Source: Acridotheres tristis (Eukaryota; Chordata; Aves; Passeriformes; Sturnidae). Taken from it: DNA of 64,000 nt. Every line of letters starts with the position of its first letter. The stretch's first letter is position 1. Shown here one piece after another: positions 22,501 to 36,500 of the stretch. Under the pieces are notes generated by a model. That model did no database searches. It saw nothing but the letters and a program-made list of their open reading frames with translations, and was not told the DNA's origin. The position numbers and the translations under genes were made by a program. The stretch lies in contig CM072906.1 of the NCBI GenBank assembly GCA_037013685.1, positions 1,840,501 to 1,904,500 on the forward strand. Reading direction: 5' to 3'.

Positions 22501-25500
22501 AGGGAAGGAATGGGATACACCAAATCATGAAACACATTTGCTGAGCAGCCTCTTTGTTCTTACCACAAGTGAGTGCCTTTAGAAGGAATCGGTTCACAGC
22601 CCAAACATATTTCTATACATCTACCCGTGATGTCCTCTACTGCCTTATCTACAAAAACAGGCTATAGAGAAATGCCACCAAATGAATCAGGTGACACATC
22701 TGAGCTGGCACGCTGCAGCACAGCGTGGGCAATGAAATGGGGGATCTCTACTGTAAGTAGCTCATGCATGAATATGCTATAGGCACACAGCTCCCAAGAT
22801 GATAAATGCTGCTCTTTTCTGAAACCTGAAAAGATTTAGTGGTGTTCTTCCTGGAAGAAGTGAACATGCAGTGGGTCTGTTACCATTTCAACAACAGCAG
22901 AAAGCACATTTCCGATTTTGTTAAACAAAAAAGTTTAACACATGGTCTGAGAGCACAGAAAAAGTTCAAAATCCCGTGACAAAAAGAATCAAAAGCTGTT
23001 AAGATTTCATTATCTAAAAACAAACACCCCCAGAGGACTCTTGTATTGAGCACCAGGATCTCGCAATTTCTGCAGGATGCCAACCATTGTGTATGTGCTA
23101 AACCCCACATTTAAAGGGGCTGGAGAGGCACCAGGTGGACAAGTTCCAGTTAAGGTTGTGCTTTTGCTCCTGGTTTTCCCAGGACACAGCACACACAAAC
23201 GCTCTGTTCCTTCTGTGAAGTGAATTTGCTGGTACATCCTTCTCTTCAAGCAAAATCTCATTCCCCAGCATACTCACATCTATGCTAAATTTCTAAAAAT
23301 AGCATGTCCTTCTTACATAAACATGGCATAAAGGAATTAGGTGACAGCTGACCAAAAGCATCCCTTTAAAAGGCAAACTTTGCTGAGCACCAAATGCAAG
23401 CAGCACTTATAAGCAGCCAAGCTTTTTGTATTAATTGAAGACAGGAGGAAGCTTCGAGATTAAGTCCCAGTTTGCCTGGAAAGGAAAGATATTTCCTCTA
23501 CACACTGACTCACTTACTCCTATTCCCATTTATTTATAAGTTAACAAGTTTTCCAATAGATTTCTTCTCCAGGAAAAGATCTGCCATAAACACCCTTCCA
23601 GGTGCAGGTCCCACAGGCGCTCTGAGATTCCCAGTGTGATGAAGAACTTTGTCATTCAGACAGAGGTACCATTCAGGCTTTAAAAACTCACCTAGAGTCT
23701 TCTAGAAGGAAAAGCTTCCAGAATTTCCAGAGTAGTTTTACACTACATGAAGCTATCCAAATACAAACCAGAGCAGTATTGACTTCCTGCATCTGCAGGC
23801 ATTCTGGATAATTCTTCAGTGTCTCAAAGCTTATCCCTCCTAGCAACATAATGAACTTCACCAGAACCAAATCAGTAATGCACAGGAAAGTTAATATGCA
23901 AACGAGTCTGTGGGGAAAAAATAGTTTTAGCATAACCTGGCTAATCCCTAAATCTCAGGGAACTGAATTATATATGAATTATTAGACCAGGATTTGTCTC
24001 TTTGCCAGTGCAGAATATGTCAAGGAGGTGCAGGGCACCAGGCTGCCAGGAGGTCCCTGCTGCAGGATGGAAAGAGAATTAAACAATCACTCCAGAGATG
24101 CACAAGTGAGAAAGCCAACACCGAGCATCCCTGACGCCAGCCAGGAGAGCCCTGTGCCATTTGCTGTCGGGTCGGGGGGAATCACAAACCTCAGCTGTTG
24201 GGGCTGGAGCCACCGAGGCGCTGCCTGTGCCCCCAAAACTGCTCTGAAATCCTGCTCTGGCTCTCCATGACAGCTCACAGGGCTCCAGTGACGCCGGGGT
24301 CCCCTGCAATGTCCCCACGGGCACGCAGGGCTGTCACCAGGGATGCCTGTGGCTCTGGGGAGCCTCCTGAGCAGTTTTCCCTGGCAGCTGTCACAGTGCC
24401 ATTCAAGTCTGCATCAGAAGCCAGCACTATTGCAGGTCCCAGCAATTCTCTGCTGATGGCAGTACCACTGTCCCTGCTGCCAGGTGACAGGGCTGGGGCA
24501 GCATTTCCCCTGCTGATGCACAGCCTGCTGTGATGGCTGGGCACACCCCTCACCTCCTGCCCTGCTGCACGCTGCCTTTAACTCTTCACTGACATTTATA
24601 CAGCACCGACAAATAGACCGAGATCTCTCCTGACTAAAGGCCTATCTAGGCCACATTACTTGGAAAAACTGGTTTGCAAGCCCCTGCAGAGAGAAATTAA
24701 TTTACCTGGGTGTTCAACATGCAGGTCACCCTCCCCTGCCAGCACATCCTCACAGACAGACTGGGCCAGACTGCATCCTCCATCCTCCCTCCTGCTTTCT
24801 CCCAGCCTCCTCCTCCTCACTGCTGTTTACACAGGACACAGGCACAGCACACAAACAATGAGCTACTAAGCCAACAGCTACACTGTCACCTGAAGGCATG
24901 ACCCCAAATGCTCATTGTTAGGGTTAAATATCTCTCAGTGAAAGTAAGGCATGCAAACAGGATTTTTTCCCATCCTCAGTAAGTCATGCTGCCAGAGTTC
25001 CTGCCCATCTGCAGAATTTCCTACATTCTCCCCATTCCTGAAATTCAACAACATCTAGCTTGACTTGTGAATGGCGCTGGGTGATACCAGAACCAGGTTT
25101 TTGGATCAGCCAGGACTTATAATAACTACACCTTTTAAAGCGTCTGTGCAGCTTTGTTTCTCACACGTGCTATTCCTGCAAGCCCTCAAAGCTTCTACAG
25201 AGGCTTCCACTTTCCTCAGACTGTACAAACTCCATGCCAAGGAACTAAACTTCTTTTTCCTTGTAGCAGAGCAAATACCACCACTTTGTTGTAGGTTTTG
25301 TGCATTACTTTTTGATGGGTATTAAAAAGCCCTCAGCAGTTTCTAGCTCTGGCCCAGGACAGTCAATGCAGTAGAAAGCTTTGCTATTATTTTTTCCATA
25401 ACAGAACACATTTTAGAACCAGAAAAATGGAATTCAGAAAATGGACTGATGTGTCTCAATATTGCTACGGGCATCTGAGTCTTCTTCAGCCACCCAGCCC

Positions 25501-28310
25501 TAAAACTGAGAAGGGCAAAGAGCTCCTCACAAATGACTCTTGTTTCCCCCCTGAATGTTTTTATTCATTGGCTTCAGCACTGCTGCAAAGCACATGGGAG
25601 AGATGGCCCAAAGGAATGGGACAACATCCCCACATAAGCTGCTGCTAATAAAAGCAGCATTCAACAGCATTGCCACTCGCTGGTCACATTTTCCAAGGAG
25701 AAAGGCAAGAAAAGAGGAGCAGCATTATGTGTGTGCTCAGGCTGTGTGACACACAGCTTCACACCAGTTCTGAAAGGAGCCCTGACAATCAGGCTCTTTG
25801 TCAAGCACAACATATTTTGGGTACATCCACACACTTGATAGTGTGCACCCACAGCACATATTGTATTGAACCAACAAATTCTACCAGTCAGCTGTGAAGT
25901 CCAATAGGAAAATTACTGAATTACAGCTCCCATTAAGAAAGAACAAGTCCTTTTACACCTTACCCAGCAGCACTGCTGCAGAGCTCGAGTTGAATTAAAC
26001 AAAAACAGCACAATAAATTACTGGAGACGAGCTTTCAAGCTAAATTAAAGAAAAATAAACCCTTTTCTGATATGATTTCCTCCTTTTATGTCTCATTTTT
26101 ATACACTTATGCACTGATGGATTTTAGCCAGATAAGAAAGATGATCTAGGTCAATACTTCTCCACTCTTCTTCTGCTGAAAGACCAAGCTGTTTTGGAGA
26201 GGTAAAAATAAAATCTGAGTCCATGCTATATTCCACATTCTCCCCCCAGCTGGGAAGAAAAGGCTACTACTGGAGCACTTATTGTTTCTTTAAACAGAAC
26301 CATATTGCTATATTTATATAATAACAACCTTAGTGTTATAAATTGGTATCTTTTCATTAGGCACCACTAGCAAGCAGATGCACATAGGAACATTTCTTCA
26401 GGAATGTGTCCTACTGCACAGGGGTGAGAGTGTTTACACTCTTTTTTTTAATTAGTTCTTTTGTGGAGCCTCTCTGTTGGCTTAGGAACCCTAGTATGAA
26501 CTAGTTTGAACAAAGCTACTCTAGTAGAAAACAGACCAGGAACCAGAAACTCCTTTGTTATAGTCATGCCTAAGTTTCCCCAGCTCTAACACTTTGTTTT
26601 ACTCCACTTTTATTTAATTGTCTGCTTTGACCATTAGTATTTGCTGTGCTCTGAAATGCCCAGACAGCAAAGCCTGATTTTGGGCATCTGGAGGTTCCCA
26701 TCAGCCTGACCCAGGTGACTCCATGAGACACCCCAGGACACACACACAGGCTCTCAAAGAAATGGATCTTCTGTCCCAGTTTTCACTGTCTAAATGGTCT
26801 CTACAAATGGCTAGTGAATCCTGACTTTGGCCTCCATTTCCAGCAGGAAGGGAAGCAGCACCCTCAGGACCCCAATTCCTGCTCCTCACTCCCCTGGCCA
26901 GCACACATGGGGAGTGATGCAGGCACAGGAGTGCTGGTGCCAGCACAAGCAGCTGGGGCTCCTAAAGGAGATTGAGGGGCTAGAAAAGCAGGAGGGGCCC
27001 AGGTGAATCAGTTCCATTAGCTCAGCGTGCCCCACAGGAAGAACAGGGGGGTGATCCCTCACACTCCTGTTTGCATTACCAACGTGAATCCACACGTCCC
27101 CTCCAGCAGCTCGAGCTGTGCCTCCCCACAGAGCAGAGCAGGGCATGGGGATTGGCTTGTACAGCTCTGCCTGGTGTGGAATCTGTGCCACTCACACTGT
27201 CTGGGAAGTGCTTTTCCTCTGGGGAAAGTCTAATATATTCCTTAGAAGGTTTGGATGGCTCGAAGTGATTGTGGGTTTGGGCTCAGACAATCAGGGGATG
27301 GATCACAGCCATGGGGCTGCAATGACACCTGCTGATGAGGGAGGCTGTCACAGGGACACCTGAAAGCAGCCAGGACCCAGCACCTCACTGACTTCTGGGA
27401 ACACGAGGCTATGGGTGGACAAGTACACCAGAGCACGGAGGAAATGCTGCAAGGTAGAAAGGAGTCAAATCACTGTTTGTAGCTCCTGTGAGCACAACAC
27501 AAGGCAGAAAGCAAGGTAGCTACAAACACTGTGTAATGGCTTGCAAATAAAACCTCCTCTAGCAAAGAGGGTACTGCAAATATTTTGGCAAGACTAAGAA
27601 AATAAAATAAAAGCTCATATTCTTTTCTTGGTATGATCTCACATAAAATACTTTCTTCTCTTCTTTCCACATCTGCTGGTCACCTCCTCTAACCATGCAC
27701 AGCAGGAAGCAGGGAAAAGAGAGGCACCATTCACCACTGGGACATGGGCAGACTCACCTGTATCCCCTGCAGACACACTGCAGGTGAACACAACACCTCC
27801 AATCCACAATACACTGAGCAGAGCCAAATTCAGATCAAGACACTGCACTTCTAGCAAGACAGCCTGTCTTCATTCCCAAAACACCAACAGACATGGGATA
27901 CTTAAATCCCTTGTATTTCCTAAGGATTGCTTCTGTTTTCTCCAAGTGGAGAAGCCAGGACAGAGCTGACAGCTTTTCTGTCAGGTAACCAGGGCCTCTG
28001 TAAACAGAGAGGGGGACAACAGCTGCTGCTCTGCAGCTTTAAAGGATGCCATCCATAATGACATTATACTGTCCCTTTTACTCAATAAACACTGAATTTA
28101 AAAATAAAACAGAACTCTCCTTTGATCTGTGGAGGCTCAGGAGGCTGAGATGGAGGGTGAGGGGAAAGAAGGGAGAAAATGAGCACTTCTGTCAGGCAGT
28201 GATCCAGAGCACTTGGCAGGACTGGAGGCAATGGATCCCCAGAGAATGCATGGAAACCAATGTAACACAACAGCAAAACCATGAGAGATGGGGAGATAAA
28301 TATGCTTCAC
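19501..28310. other. Long unique intronic stretch
   Basis: Nearly 9 kb without a recognised exon, transposon or tandem array. G/C-richer patches occur at about 22130-22330, 24020-24560 and 26690-27400, but none has island-level CG density, splice-bounded coding or a known repeat signature. Confidence 0.5.
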
Positions 28311-28330
28311 TTTTTTTTTTTTTTTTTTTT
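28311..28330 (+). repeat. Poly(T) tract
   Basis: Twenty T residues in a row; in the AUTS2 sense strand this is poly(A). No retroposed gene was recognised beside it. Confidence 0.9.
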
Positions 28331-30498
28331 AAGGAAGTAAAAACTGATAATAAAAAAAATCTGTACGTCCCAAATACAAGACATTTTCAGAAGACTCTTG
28401 GCCAGGCAATTTGCTCTGCTCATGCATTCCAGCAAGCAAATATGAAAAGCTTTTCACACTATGCCATGCCCTGGCCCAAACTGGTTTTCCTCACATTGAG
28501 CCACCTCCTATTGCCCTCAGTGAGGACCAAATACTGACGAAAAGAGAAAGTAAAGGTAACCATTCACACATGAAAACTACCAACAGGATCAGCAGCAAAT
28601 GCAGAAAGCGAACTCCTCTGCTCCCAGTGCTGAATGGGACCCTGCCTGCTGCAGGCTCTGCTGCTCTGTGTTTGCCTTGAAGCTGTAAATGTTACAATAA
28701 GGTCAATGTGTGCACCACCACCCCTCTGACAGTAATTCTGTGCACCCAGGGCCTTGAAGCCCCTGTCTGCCTACTCATGAGCCCCTGGTGAAGCAAGGAG
28801 CCAGTGGGAGGCAGGGCTGCCTGAGGGACAAGCCTTCACCTTCCCTTCAAGCATCTCCCACCTGCAAACAGGGGGAAATGCAAACAGACAACATGAACAG
28901 GAAAATAGGTCACACTTGAGTGACTTCAAACTTCAAAAATAAGAAAGGATTCAACACAGGAGAAAGGAAAGTGACAGGAGAGCTCATCACACACTTCTGA
29001 TGAATCCATTTGATCCTGTGACTGATCAGACTTTTTCTGTGAGATTGCTTTCTAATTTATGCCTTTAAATGGAAATAAAGACCTTGATCTTAGCATTAAA
29101 TCTATGCAGATAGATCCTTGAGGCAATACTTCTACAAAAAACACTTCTACAAAGTGCAAAGACATTAAATTAATAATGCAAACACTGCATGTGTGTCTAG
29201 AGTCACTCTCGAGGATTCAGCAGCTGTCAAATCCTCCGGTAACTCCTGCTCTGTCATTTTGACTTTAGGAGTAATTGGAGATTTCCTTAAAGGCTGCAGC
29301 CCAGGTGCCTTTCCCTGCTGAAGAGGAGTGTTTGGGATGGGCACGCTGGCAGTGGAGGGTGTGAGCTGTCCCCTGTTCCTGACACCTGACGGGCTCGGTG
29401 CCACCCCAGCTCCCCATCAGTGCCATAAAGTGTCAGTGCCAAGGGCTGCTGGAATTAGGATCACTGTTAGATTAGTTAACAGCTGTATAATTAGCCACGC
29501 TAAGCCTAGATGTTTCCCCTTGAAACCCAATTTTTACAGTTATAAATAGCAGTGTTAATGATCTCCAGCATCACTGCTTACACTCGGAGCCCTCCCTCCT
29601 CCACCGGCTCTGGTGTCACTCACTGAATGTCACATTCTCCTGACTTCCTTCTAACAGCTAGAGAGAGAGATAAAAAAAGAACTGAAAAAGGCAGAAACCA
29701 AAAATAAACCCCAAATTGAAGTGGACCAAGAAGGATTTTTTTTCCTTACATGCATTAAAACCTTAAGAAATAACAGCTGCAGCTTGTACTTAAACTGTAC
29801 TTTCAAGCATTAATTTAATTACATTTCATGAGAGTGGGAGGAGATAGCACCAACATTTCATACCCAGGTAAACTGAGACAAAGGAGTGCAATAGTCTGGA
29901 GTCACATAGCAGGATGATGAATGGGGCCCAGAATGAAACCTGAGTGCCCAGCACATCACCATGCTATTTACCAAATGGGATAAAACACCAGGGCACTCCA
30001 GCACTGAGATGTCTTTCATAAATCTGTCATGTCACACTACATGCTAATGAAGGGATATGAAGAGCATTTTTCTTTATTTTGAAGGCATTCAGGGCAGGAA
30101 AATTTCAAAAAATAGAGTTCACGCTCTTTAGATAAATTTGATTTGCCAGCTTATGAATGTGGCAGAACCCAGATTTGTCACCTCTGAAATCTGAAGTTCA
30201 GACAATACAATCTTTAAATCCTTCCCACACTGTTAATTTATCACCAGTAATATTATCACCTAACCAAAAGAATTCACCCTTTTCACCAATGATTAAAAAT
30301 ATTTCTTTTTAAACATTTAATCTCAGCAGAGCTTTCTGAAACTGTGCAGTGCAGCAACACAATCTCTGGAAGTGTCCATAGCACAGATTTCAGATGCAGT
30401 TACTGTAAACAATTTATAATACACAGATATTTTCAACTGTTTCAAATATTTCACCATGGCTAGCACCACTCATCTGAGAGAAAGAGCATCTTTGGAGG
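28331..30498. other. Unique intronic sequence, with a motif-dense block near 29440-29570
   Basis: No exon seen. The block around 29440-29570 contains TTAGATTAGTTAACAGCTG, TATAATTAGCC and TTATAAATAGC, which resemble homeodomain, E-box and MEF2-like sites; this is only suggestive. Confidence 0.4.
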
Positions 30499-30566
30499 TA
30501 TAATATAAATATATAATATATATATAATGTATATTATATATATAAATAATATAAATATAATATAAA
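30499..30566 (+). repeat. AT-rich simple repeat
   Basis: Interrupted TATAATATAAATATATA-type sequence, self-complementary over much of its length. Confidence 0.92.
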
Positions 30567-31238
30567 CAAGAGAGAATTTTAAAAAGCTGTTTCTAGGAAC
30601 ACTGTAAGGGCTTTGATGGGGTTTAGGAATGAAAATGTGAGATAAATTGAACAGTGCTGTTCACAGTTCCCTGTGTGGCTCCAATCAGAGGGGGGGGGCC
30701 TTGCTTTTGCAGCCCAGGTTTCCAAAGGGGGTCCCTTCCCTCCAGCAGCACAGAGCCCCAGGCTGGGTGAGGAGGGAGGGCAGACCTGAAGCAGAGCACT
30801 CTGCTTCCAGGGTATTCCCTTCCAGTAAAATCTGAGAACATGTACTGTAAGCAAATCATAAACCCCAGAAAATATGTATTTTATCCATTTGATTGCTTAA
30901 CAGAATTGTGAAAATCTGAACGAAACCCCCCAAAATCAATCGTAACCCCGAAGTTACTGGTTCATGTATTTTTACATTGGCTACTGATTTTGCTGACTTT
31001 GTTTTCTGTTTTCCTCACTTCACTCATATCCCATCCCAACCTGGAACCATTTTCAGACAGAAAACTGCTCCTGCTGGAGCCTCTTTCAAAGGGTCTCATC
31101 ACAAGTCCCCACTAGTCCCTTAGCAAAATGTTGTTTATTATTTTGGAGTGGAAACTTCTCAACTGGGCAGCTATGGCCAGACAGTTAATGATATTTCCAA
31201 ATGAAAACTGTGGTTCACTTCTACACTTCTCTGTGAAG

Positions 31239-31370
31239 GAAACAAAACAAAACTGCAAACAAACAAAAACCAAAAGAAGCAAACAAACAAAAAACCAAAA
31301 CAAACAAAATCAGGAAAAGGAAATAAGGAAAGAAAATAAAAATTTAAAAAAAATAATAACAAAGAAATTG
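31239..31370 (+). repeat. A-rich (CAAA)n-type low-complexity tract
   Basis: Mainly AAACAAACAAAAACC-type repeats passing into AAAATAAAAATTTAAAA. No transposon body is visible to the left. Confidence 0.85.
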
Positions 31371-31754
31371 TGGGGGGAAGACAATAAATTAGCTTTCTTA
31401 ATGATCTGAAAGTTCTGGTGGCAGTCCTGGGCAGGATGCAATAACGTCTCCTGCAGTTTCTTCTCTCCTCCCCTCCCAGCTCTCATGGTGCCATCCCAGC
31501 TCCAAGCAGGGAAATCACAAAGGAAAAGCCATTAGAGAGGCAGCAGGCCATTACACTTAGCTGGTCAAGGGTAATTATCCTAATTAAAACACTGGTAGAG
31601 CTTGTAAATAGAAACAAGTGACTTGCCAAAGAAAAATCCCCTCTGCTCCCTCTGTGGTGTCACTGGTCAGGGCAGGACCCAGGTCTGCAGCACCTCTGAC
31701 TGAGCAGAGCCATCTGCCACGGGGACACAGCCACACCGAATGGAAAAATGCCTG

Positions 31755-31947
31755 AGTTCTGGAACGGCTTCCCAAGGAAACACTGGAAAAGAAATTCTGA
31801 GAGTGCCCAAGGGCTGAGAGGAAACAATTCATGCTCCCATTCAGAGACATTTGCTGGCTTCAGCAGCTTTGGTCCTGTGCAGGGCCAGGAGCTGGGCTTT
31901 GATGATCTCTGTGGGTCCCTTCCAACTCAGGATATTCTGGGATTTTA
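31755..31947 (+). mobile_element. CR1 LINE 3' end fragment
   Basis: It opens with TTCTGGAACGGCTTCCCAAG and ends with GGGCTTTGATGATCTCTGTG, GGTCCCTTCCAACTCAGG and ATATTCTGGGATTTTATG, a standard avian CR1 terminus. Its tail is interrupted by the LTR that starts at 31948. Confidence 0.88.
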
Positions 31948-32333
31948 TGTAGCCGTGGAAAGGGGTTTTAACCCTTTAAGTGCAGCAGAAATAAGATGCA
32001 CAGCTACGTGGTCGTCTGTCATAACAGGAAAGAAAGAGCCAAGTTTATTCAGAAACACACTTGGTTTTATAGCAGGACTGCAACTCCCAGAGTAGAGAAA
32101 AGGTGATTGGTTCAGAGAGAAGACACCCCATTGCCAGGGCCTGGGCACACACCACAACAGGGGTTCTATCTTGTTATTAATTCCTTTTTATTTTGACCAA
32201 ATTATCACCCTGGGAGAAATTCTCCCTAGCCTTGAACTGGCCAAGCTTATCAGGTGGGAACACAGCTGAGAAGCTCCAGCCTGGAATACTTTTCAGGCTG
32301 TAATTTTCTTACTTTCTCAATATGTGTCCCACA
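31948..32333 (-). mobile_element. Solo LTR, ERVK-like (class II endogenous retrovirus)
   Basis: On the minus strand the element starts TGTGGGACACATATTG and ends CACGGCTACA, with TG...CA termini. A TATAAAA box (plus 32065-32071) is followed about 16 nt later by AATAAA (plus 32044-32049), a promoter-polyadenylation arrangement typical of class II and alpha-type retroviral LTRs. Flanking hexamers ATTTTA (31942-31947) and ATTCTA (32334-32339) match at five of six positions, consistent with a 6-bp target duplication. No gag, pol or env remnant is visible beside it, so it is a solo LTR. Confidence 0.75.
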
Positions 32334-32951
32334 ATTCTATTATTTGGGTGCTGCCTCCCTTTACCCAGGCCCCACCCAAGTAATGCCTTTGGGTCCACTT
32401 CAAGCATCTGAGTTCCTGGGGTAACTAAGGCAAAACCAACACCTTGAACGAATTTCTGCTGGAGTTTTTGCCCTGTGAATTCACCATGCATCACCCCCAT
32501 GCTTTGACAGAGCTGGGGTTTCACACCCAAAGCTGCTGGAGGACTCCTGGCTACGGATTGGACTCTGCTCTCAGTCCCCCCCGTGCTGTGTGCTGTGGAA
32601 ACACGAGGCATCTGCAAAGCTCTCAGATCCCTGGGGCAAACCCTGCAGAATTTGGCTGCAAGGGCACTGGATCCAGTGTTGCTGTGAGAGCTGCTGCATG
32701 AATATCTCACCCCTCACAAGCAGGAAGGAGGAGCAGGGGGCCCTTTGCCCTGTGCCATCGCTCCAGGCTCTCTCAGAGCTGCAGAGCTGTTGCTAAAGAG
32801 CCAGGGATCCAGGGCTGTAAGAGCTCTTGGCAAAAGCCTGCTCTGGATGGTGCTGAGGCAGGGAGGGAGGGAAGGACTGCTGGGCACAGAAGGAGCCAGA
32901 GCCCAGCCAGCACAGCTCTCACCTGTGGTTCCCTGGGTGCTGATGGTTCCA
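32334..32951. other. Sequence between two LTRs
   Basis: Average-GC sequence with no recognised retroviral protein, primer-binding site or CR1 match. It may be ordinary intron separating two independent insertions. Confidence 0.45.
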
Positions 32952-33537
32952 TGTGAAAAATGAGGTTCATTTTCCTGGTTTTAAAAGGTTTAATAAAAGA
33001 CAATAAGAGACAACCAATAAAACAAAAGGTTATATGGCCAAGTGGGTGCTTGGCATTCAGCCAAGAGCACTCTTGCTGTTTTGGAGACACCCCTTAAATT
33101 CATCAGCCCCTTGCATATTTATAGACCTGTCATACATTTTCAAACTTTACTAAAAACTATTTTCTACATTCTAGGAACTGTTCTACATGGCTACTTCTTG
33201 AGTCTGCCTTTTTTAGATCATGCATGTTTCATGGCTGTGGTTTTAATTTATCTTTCTTATTAGTCTTAATTTGGGCTTTGATCTTCAATTTCTACAGACA
33301 GTCAGTGCTGGTAGCTGCTGTATCAGTAGCAGGTGTCTTCACTGGGTGTTATCCAGCCAAGCAGGCAGTTCACTTACTACAGACACACTTTATCAGCTTA
33401 TATTACTCCTAAAGAAAACCATAAAAACCATTTTAACACCACACATATAGTATCCACCTTAATATTTGCAAAAAGCTAATACCATAATATATATTTATAA
33501 CATTCTAGGGCAGAAACCTTTCATCAGGGGAAAAACA
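32952..33537 (-). mobile_element. Probable LTR on the minus strand
   Basis: Read on the minus strand it ends ACCAGGAAAATGAACCTCAT and TTTTTCACA. A TATAAATA box lies at plus 33116-33123 and an ATTAAA signal near plus 32989, giving TATA, polyadenylation signal and CA end in the right order for an LTR. I recall similar sequence from finch genomes but cannot name the family. No target duplication was found, so the right-hand border is approximate and the copy may be truncated. Confidence 0.5.
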
Positions 33538-36500
33538 CGTCCCTTTTTCTTTACACAGAGGGACCTTTTGTACTGGGAAAACAAACACGGAAGATGAGAA
33601 CTTGCTTGACATCCTCACCAGGCCAACAAAAAGATTGTGTCACCTGAGGCAGATCCAACACTTACAGCCCACGGAAGTGAGAGGGAAACGTCCACTCTTG
33701 GTGGCTTTAGCGAGGCTGTGCTGCACGACAGGGTGGCCACAAACTAGGAGGTGTATAAAGCAGAGGGCAACAGGGAATCACAGGGCATCCATCAGTGCCC
33801 AGAACCAACCCCCAGTGCTCCATGGGGACACAGGGGCAGCAGGGCTGGGTCACTGCTGCGACACATCCCCAGAGCAGGGCAGGGCTGGCACACAGGGACA
33901 CGGGGACAGGGATGAAATCCAACCCTCCTGCATCTGCCTGGCACACAAACAAGGCACGCTCTCATCCCCCCGGGCAGGGCTGCAGTCGCTGCTGCCTATT
34001 TTTAACATTTCCAATTGCTCGCAAAGGCAGGGGGGGCTGCAAGGCAGCAGCCAGCCCCTGCTGGCACACGGAGCCTGCCCCAGTCATTGTCCCCAAACAA
34101 TGAATGTCCCCGAGCCAAGCCCTCCCAGGCTGCACAAAGCCCGCATCCTTGGGCAGGGACTCGGGAACAGCCGGGATGAGGGCGGGCAGTGTGTGTGCTG
34201 GGATTTGCACAGGTAAATCCCTTTATGGAGGGACAATCCCCCTGGAGTTCCAGGATTCGTGCTTGTGAGCAGATTGAGGACACTGAGCTGAGAACTCGCT
34301 TCATGCCGTTCTGCCTCCCCGTTTGTTTTACCATCGCTGCCATACACTGACACCCTTGGGAGAGCAGCCAGGGGTGGTGGGAGAGCAAAACACAACAACA
34401 GGGCATTTCCTTATAAGAGGGAAAAAATCCAGTTGTCACTCCAAATGGAGCACCATTTGCTGGTATCTGTTACCATAACAAGTGGACAGTTTGAGCAATG
34501 ATCTCTCCAAACTACTGAACAGTTGGTAGGATGAAAAAAGCTCCCAGACTGCTTGATGTAGGAGATGCATACCCTCAAAAGAAATCCATTTCTGCTCAAT
34601 AAAAGCACTTTACCAAAGCAGGAGGTGGCAGGAGCTGTCCTAAACCACAGCAGCACAGTCTGGCTCACGCCTGTTGAGCAGTAGGTATTTGGTGTAGGAT
34701 TGTGGTCCTGAGCACCAAGGCTGGACAGCAGCTACTCCACAGCCAACCTGTAAAAAGTGAAATTCTGGAAGCACCAGAATTCACTTTAAAAAGTTAAGCT
34801 GCACCAGAGCAGCCGTGTTACACAGCATGTTCCTACACAAACCCATGCTCCACCCCCTGCCACATGAAATTGCAAGTGAATGTTTAAATACACAGGCATA
34901 TGTGATTCCTCACTCGGATCACACAAGGCATCAGTTACTGATGAAGGAAATGGCTAATGCAAAAAACCCAAACCCACAGCACTCACCATCAGACATGCTG
35001 TGATACAAGCTGGCCTCAGCCCATTGATTTTAAGGCAAGTAATTTTCTCTTGCAGTGAGGACTGACCTGTGATACTTCACAGGAATGCGCTTCCCAAAGT
35101 GGATGAGCATTTGCACAATCAATAAAATGCACACATTCAATATCTCCTCAAAAGAGGGTCAATAACTGAAACAGGTATTAAGTTAGAAGTCACTCCTGCA
35201 ACAACATTGAAAGGATTAAAATGTTATTCCCTTTATCCCTGTATTCTTCTCCTTCTCACATCACAGCAAGCAACTAACCTTCAGAGACCAAAGCAGAAAT
35301 AAATAAAAAAGCCAAGACCAAAGATCAACTGAGATTTTGACTTTGCAAATTCACAGTATTGACAGCACTGCCCTTGAGCACAAGCCCAGGAGTTGGGAGG
35401 GATGGGTTTATATCCAGCCTCTTGCAGAACCCCTCTCTAAGTGAACCCTACACTCTAAGCTCTGCACTGAGCAGCAATGAAGGACCCTTATTAAAATGAG
35501 AAACTAGTACTTAGGACTCTTAGTAAATACAAATCCAGAATAAAATGCCTGTGACAACAGGTTAATTCTTCACAATATGCATTTCTTTTGATCATGATTT
35601 GTATTTTCACACAGCTCCTAAAACCAAGACAGATTTTCCTCCAACACCTCGATATTCGATATTTCCATTGAAACTCCACTTTTTTTTTTTTCCCCAGAAA
35701 TAAACCCAAATGAATCAAAATGGTTATCTTTCTTCACACTGTAACACCAAACAAGATTTCAGTGTTTTCCAGCAGGAACACAGTATGGTCTCTTAGTTCA
35801 GATGCTAAAGTTACAAATGGAACACTTCCAGATTGATACCAACATGTCCCACACTCCCAGTGCTGCATTTTGTGTTATTAATAAAAGACTGTTATTCATA
35901 CATACAAATGTGTCCCACACTATTTCACCTAAAACATCATTGGGGTGTTGCAAATTGCTTGTCTCTTTGTAGAGCACAACTTGCTTCCGTTTCACATTGA
36001 TTTGCAGGATATGGAAACCACAGGACACATTTGAGAGGTAAGACAGAACAAACTGTAAACCTAGGAGTATTTATCACAAACCCCACATTATCTACTGCTG
36101 TAGCCACTGCCTTTTTTCTTCATAGTTGTTATTATTTGCCCATATATAATGGAAAGCTAAATACTCCCATTTTCTACTAGGTTTGTATCCTCCCTTGGCA
36201 TGTTTAACCTGACAAAGAACAGCATGAGCTGGTCACAAGTGTGTGGAAGAATTAACTGTTTTAAAGCAGGTTTTCAATAGAGAGCCCTGGCCCATTCATA
36301 AATGCAGTTTTCGTTATTCTGCTGGAAATTATGCTTTCCATTAACATCCATCCCTGTGTGTGCCAGAGGGGCACACACTGCAGCTCATGCTCTGAAATGA
36401 CTGGGCAGGGTTGTCTCAGGTGTGTCTTGCAGCACAACATACAGAAAACCCATCTTTTCTCATGATTTTCTAAAGATAACATACATAAAACACACATACA

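Noticed and set aside
32334..32951. Interval between two minus-strand LTRs as a possible provirus interior
   Set aside because: The LTRs differ in sequence and the interval has no gag, pol or env similarity or primer-binding site.
33602..34216. A 204-codon plus-strand frame
   Set aside because: G/C-rich intron with chance absence of stops; no recognisable domain or splice-bounded structure.
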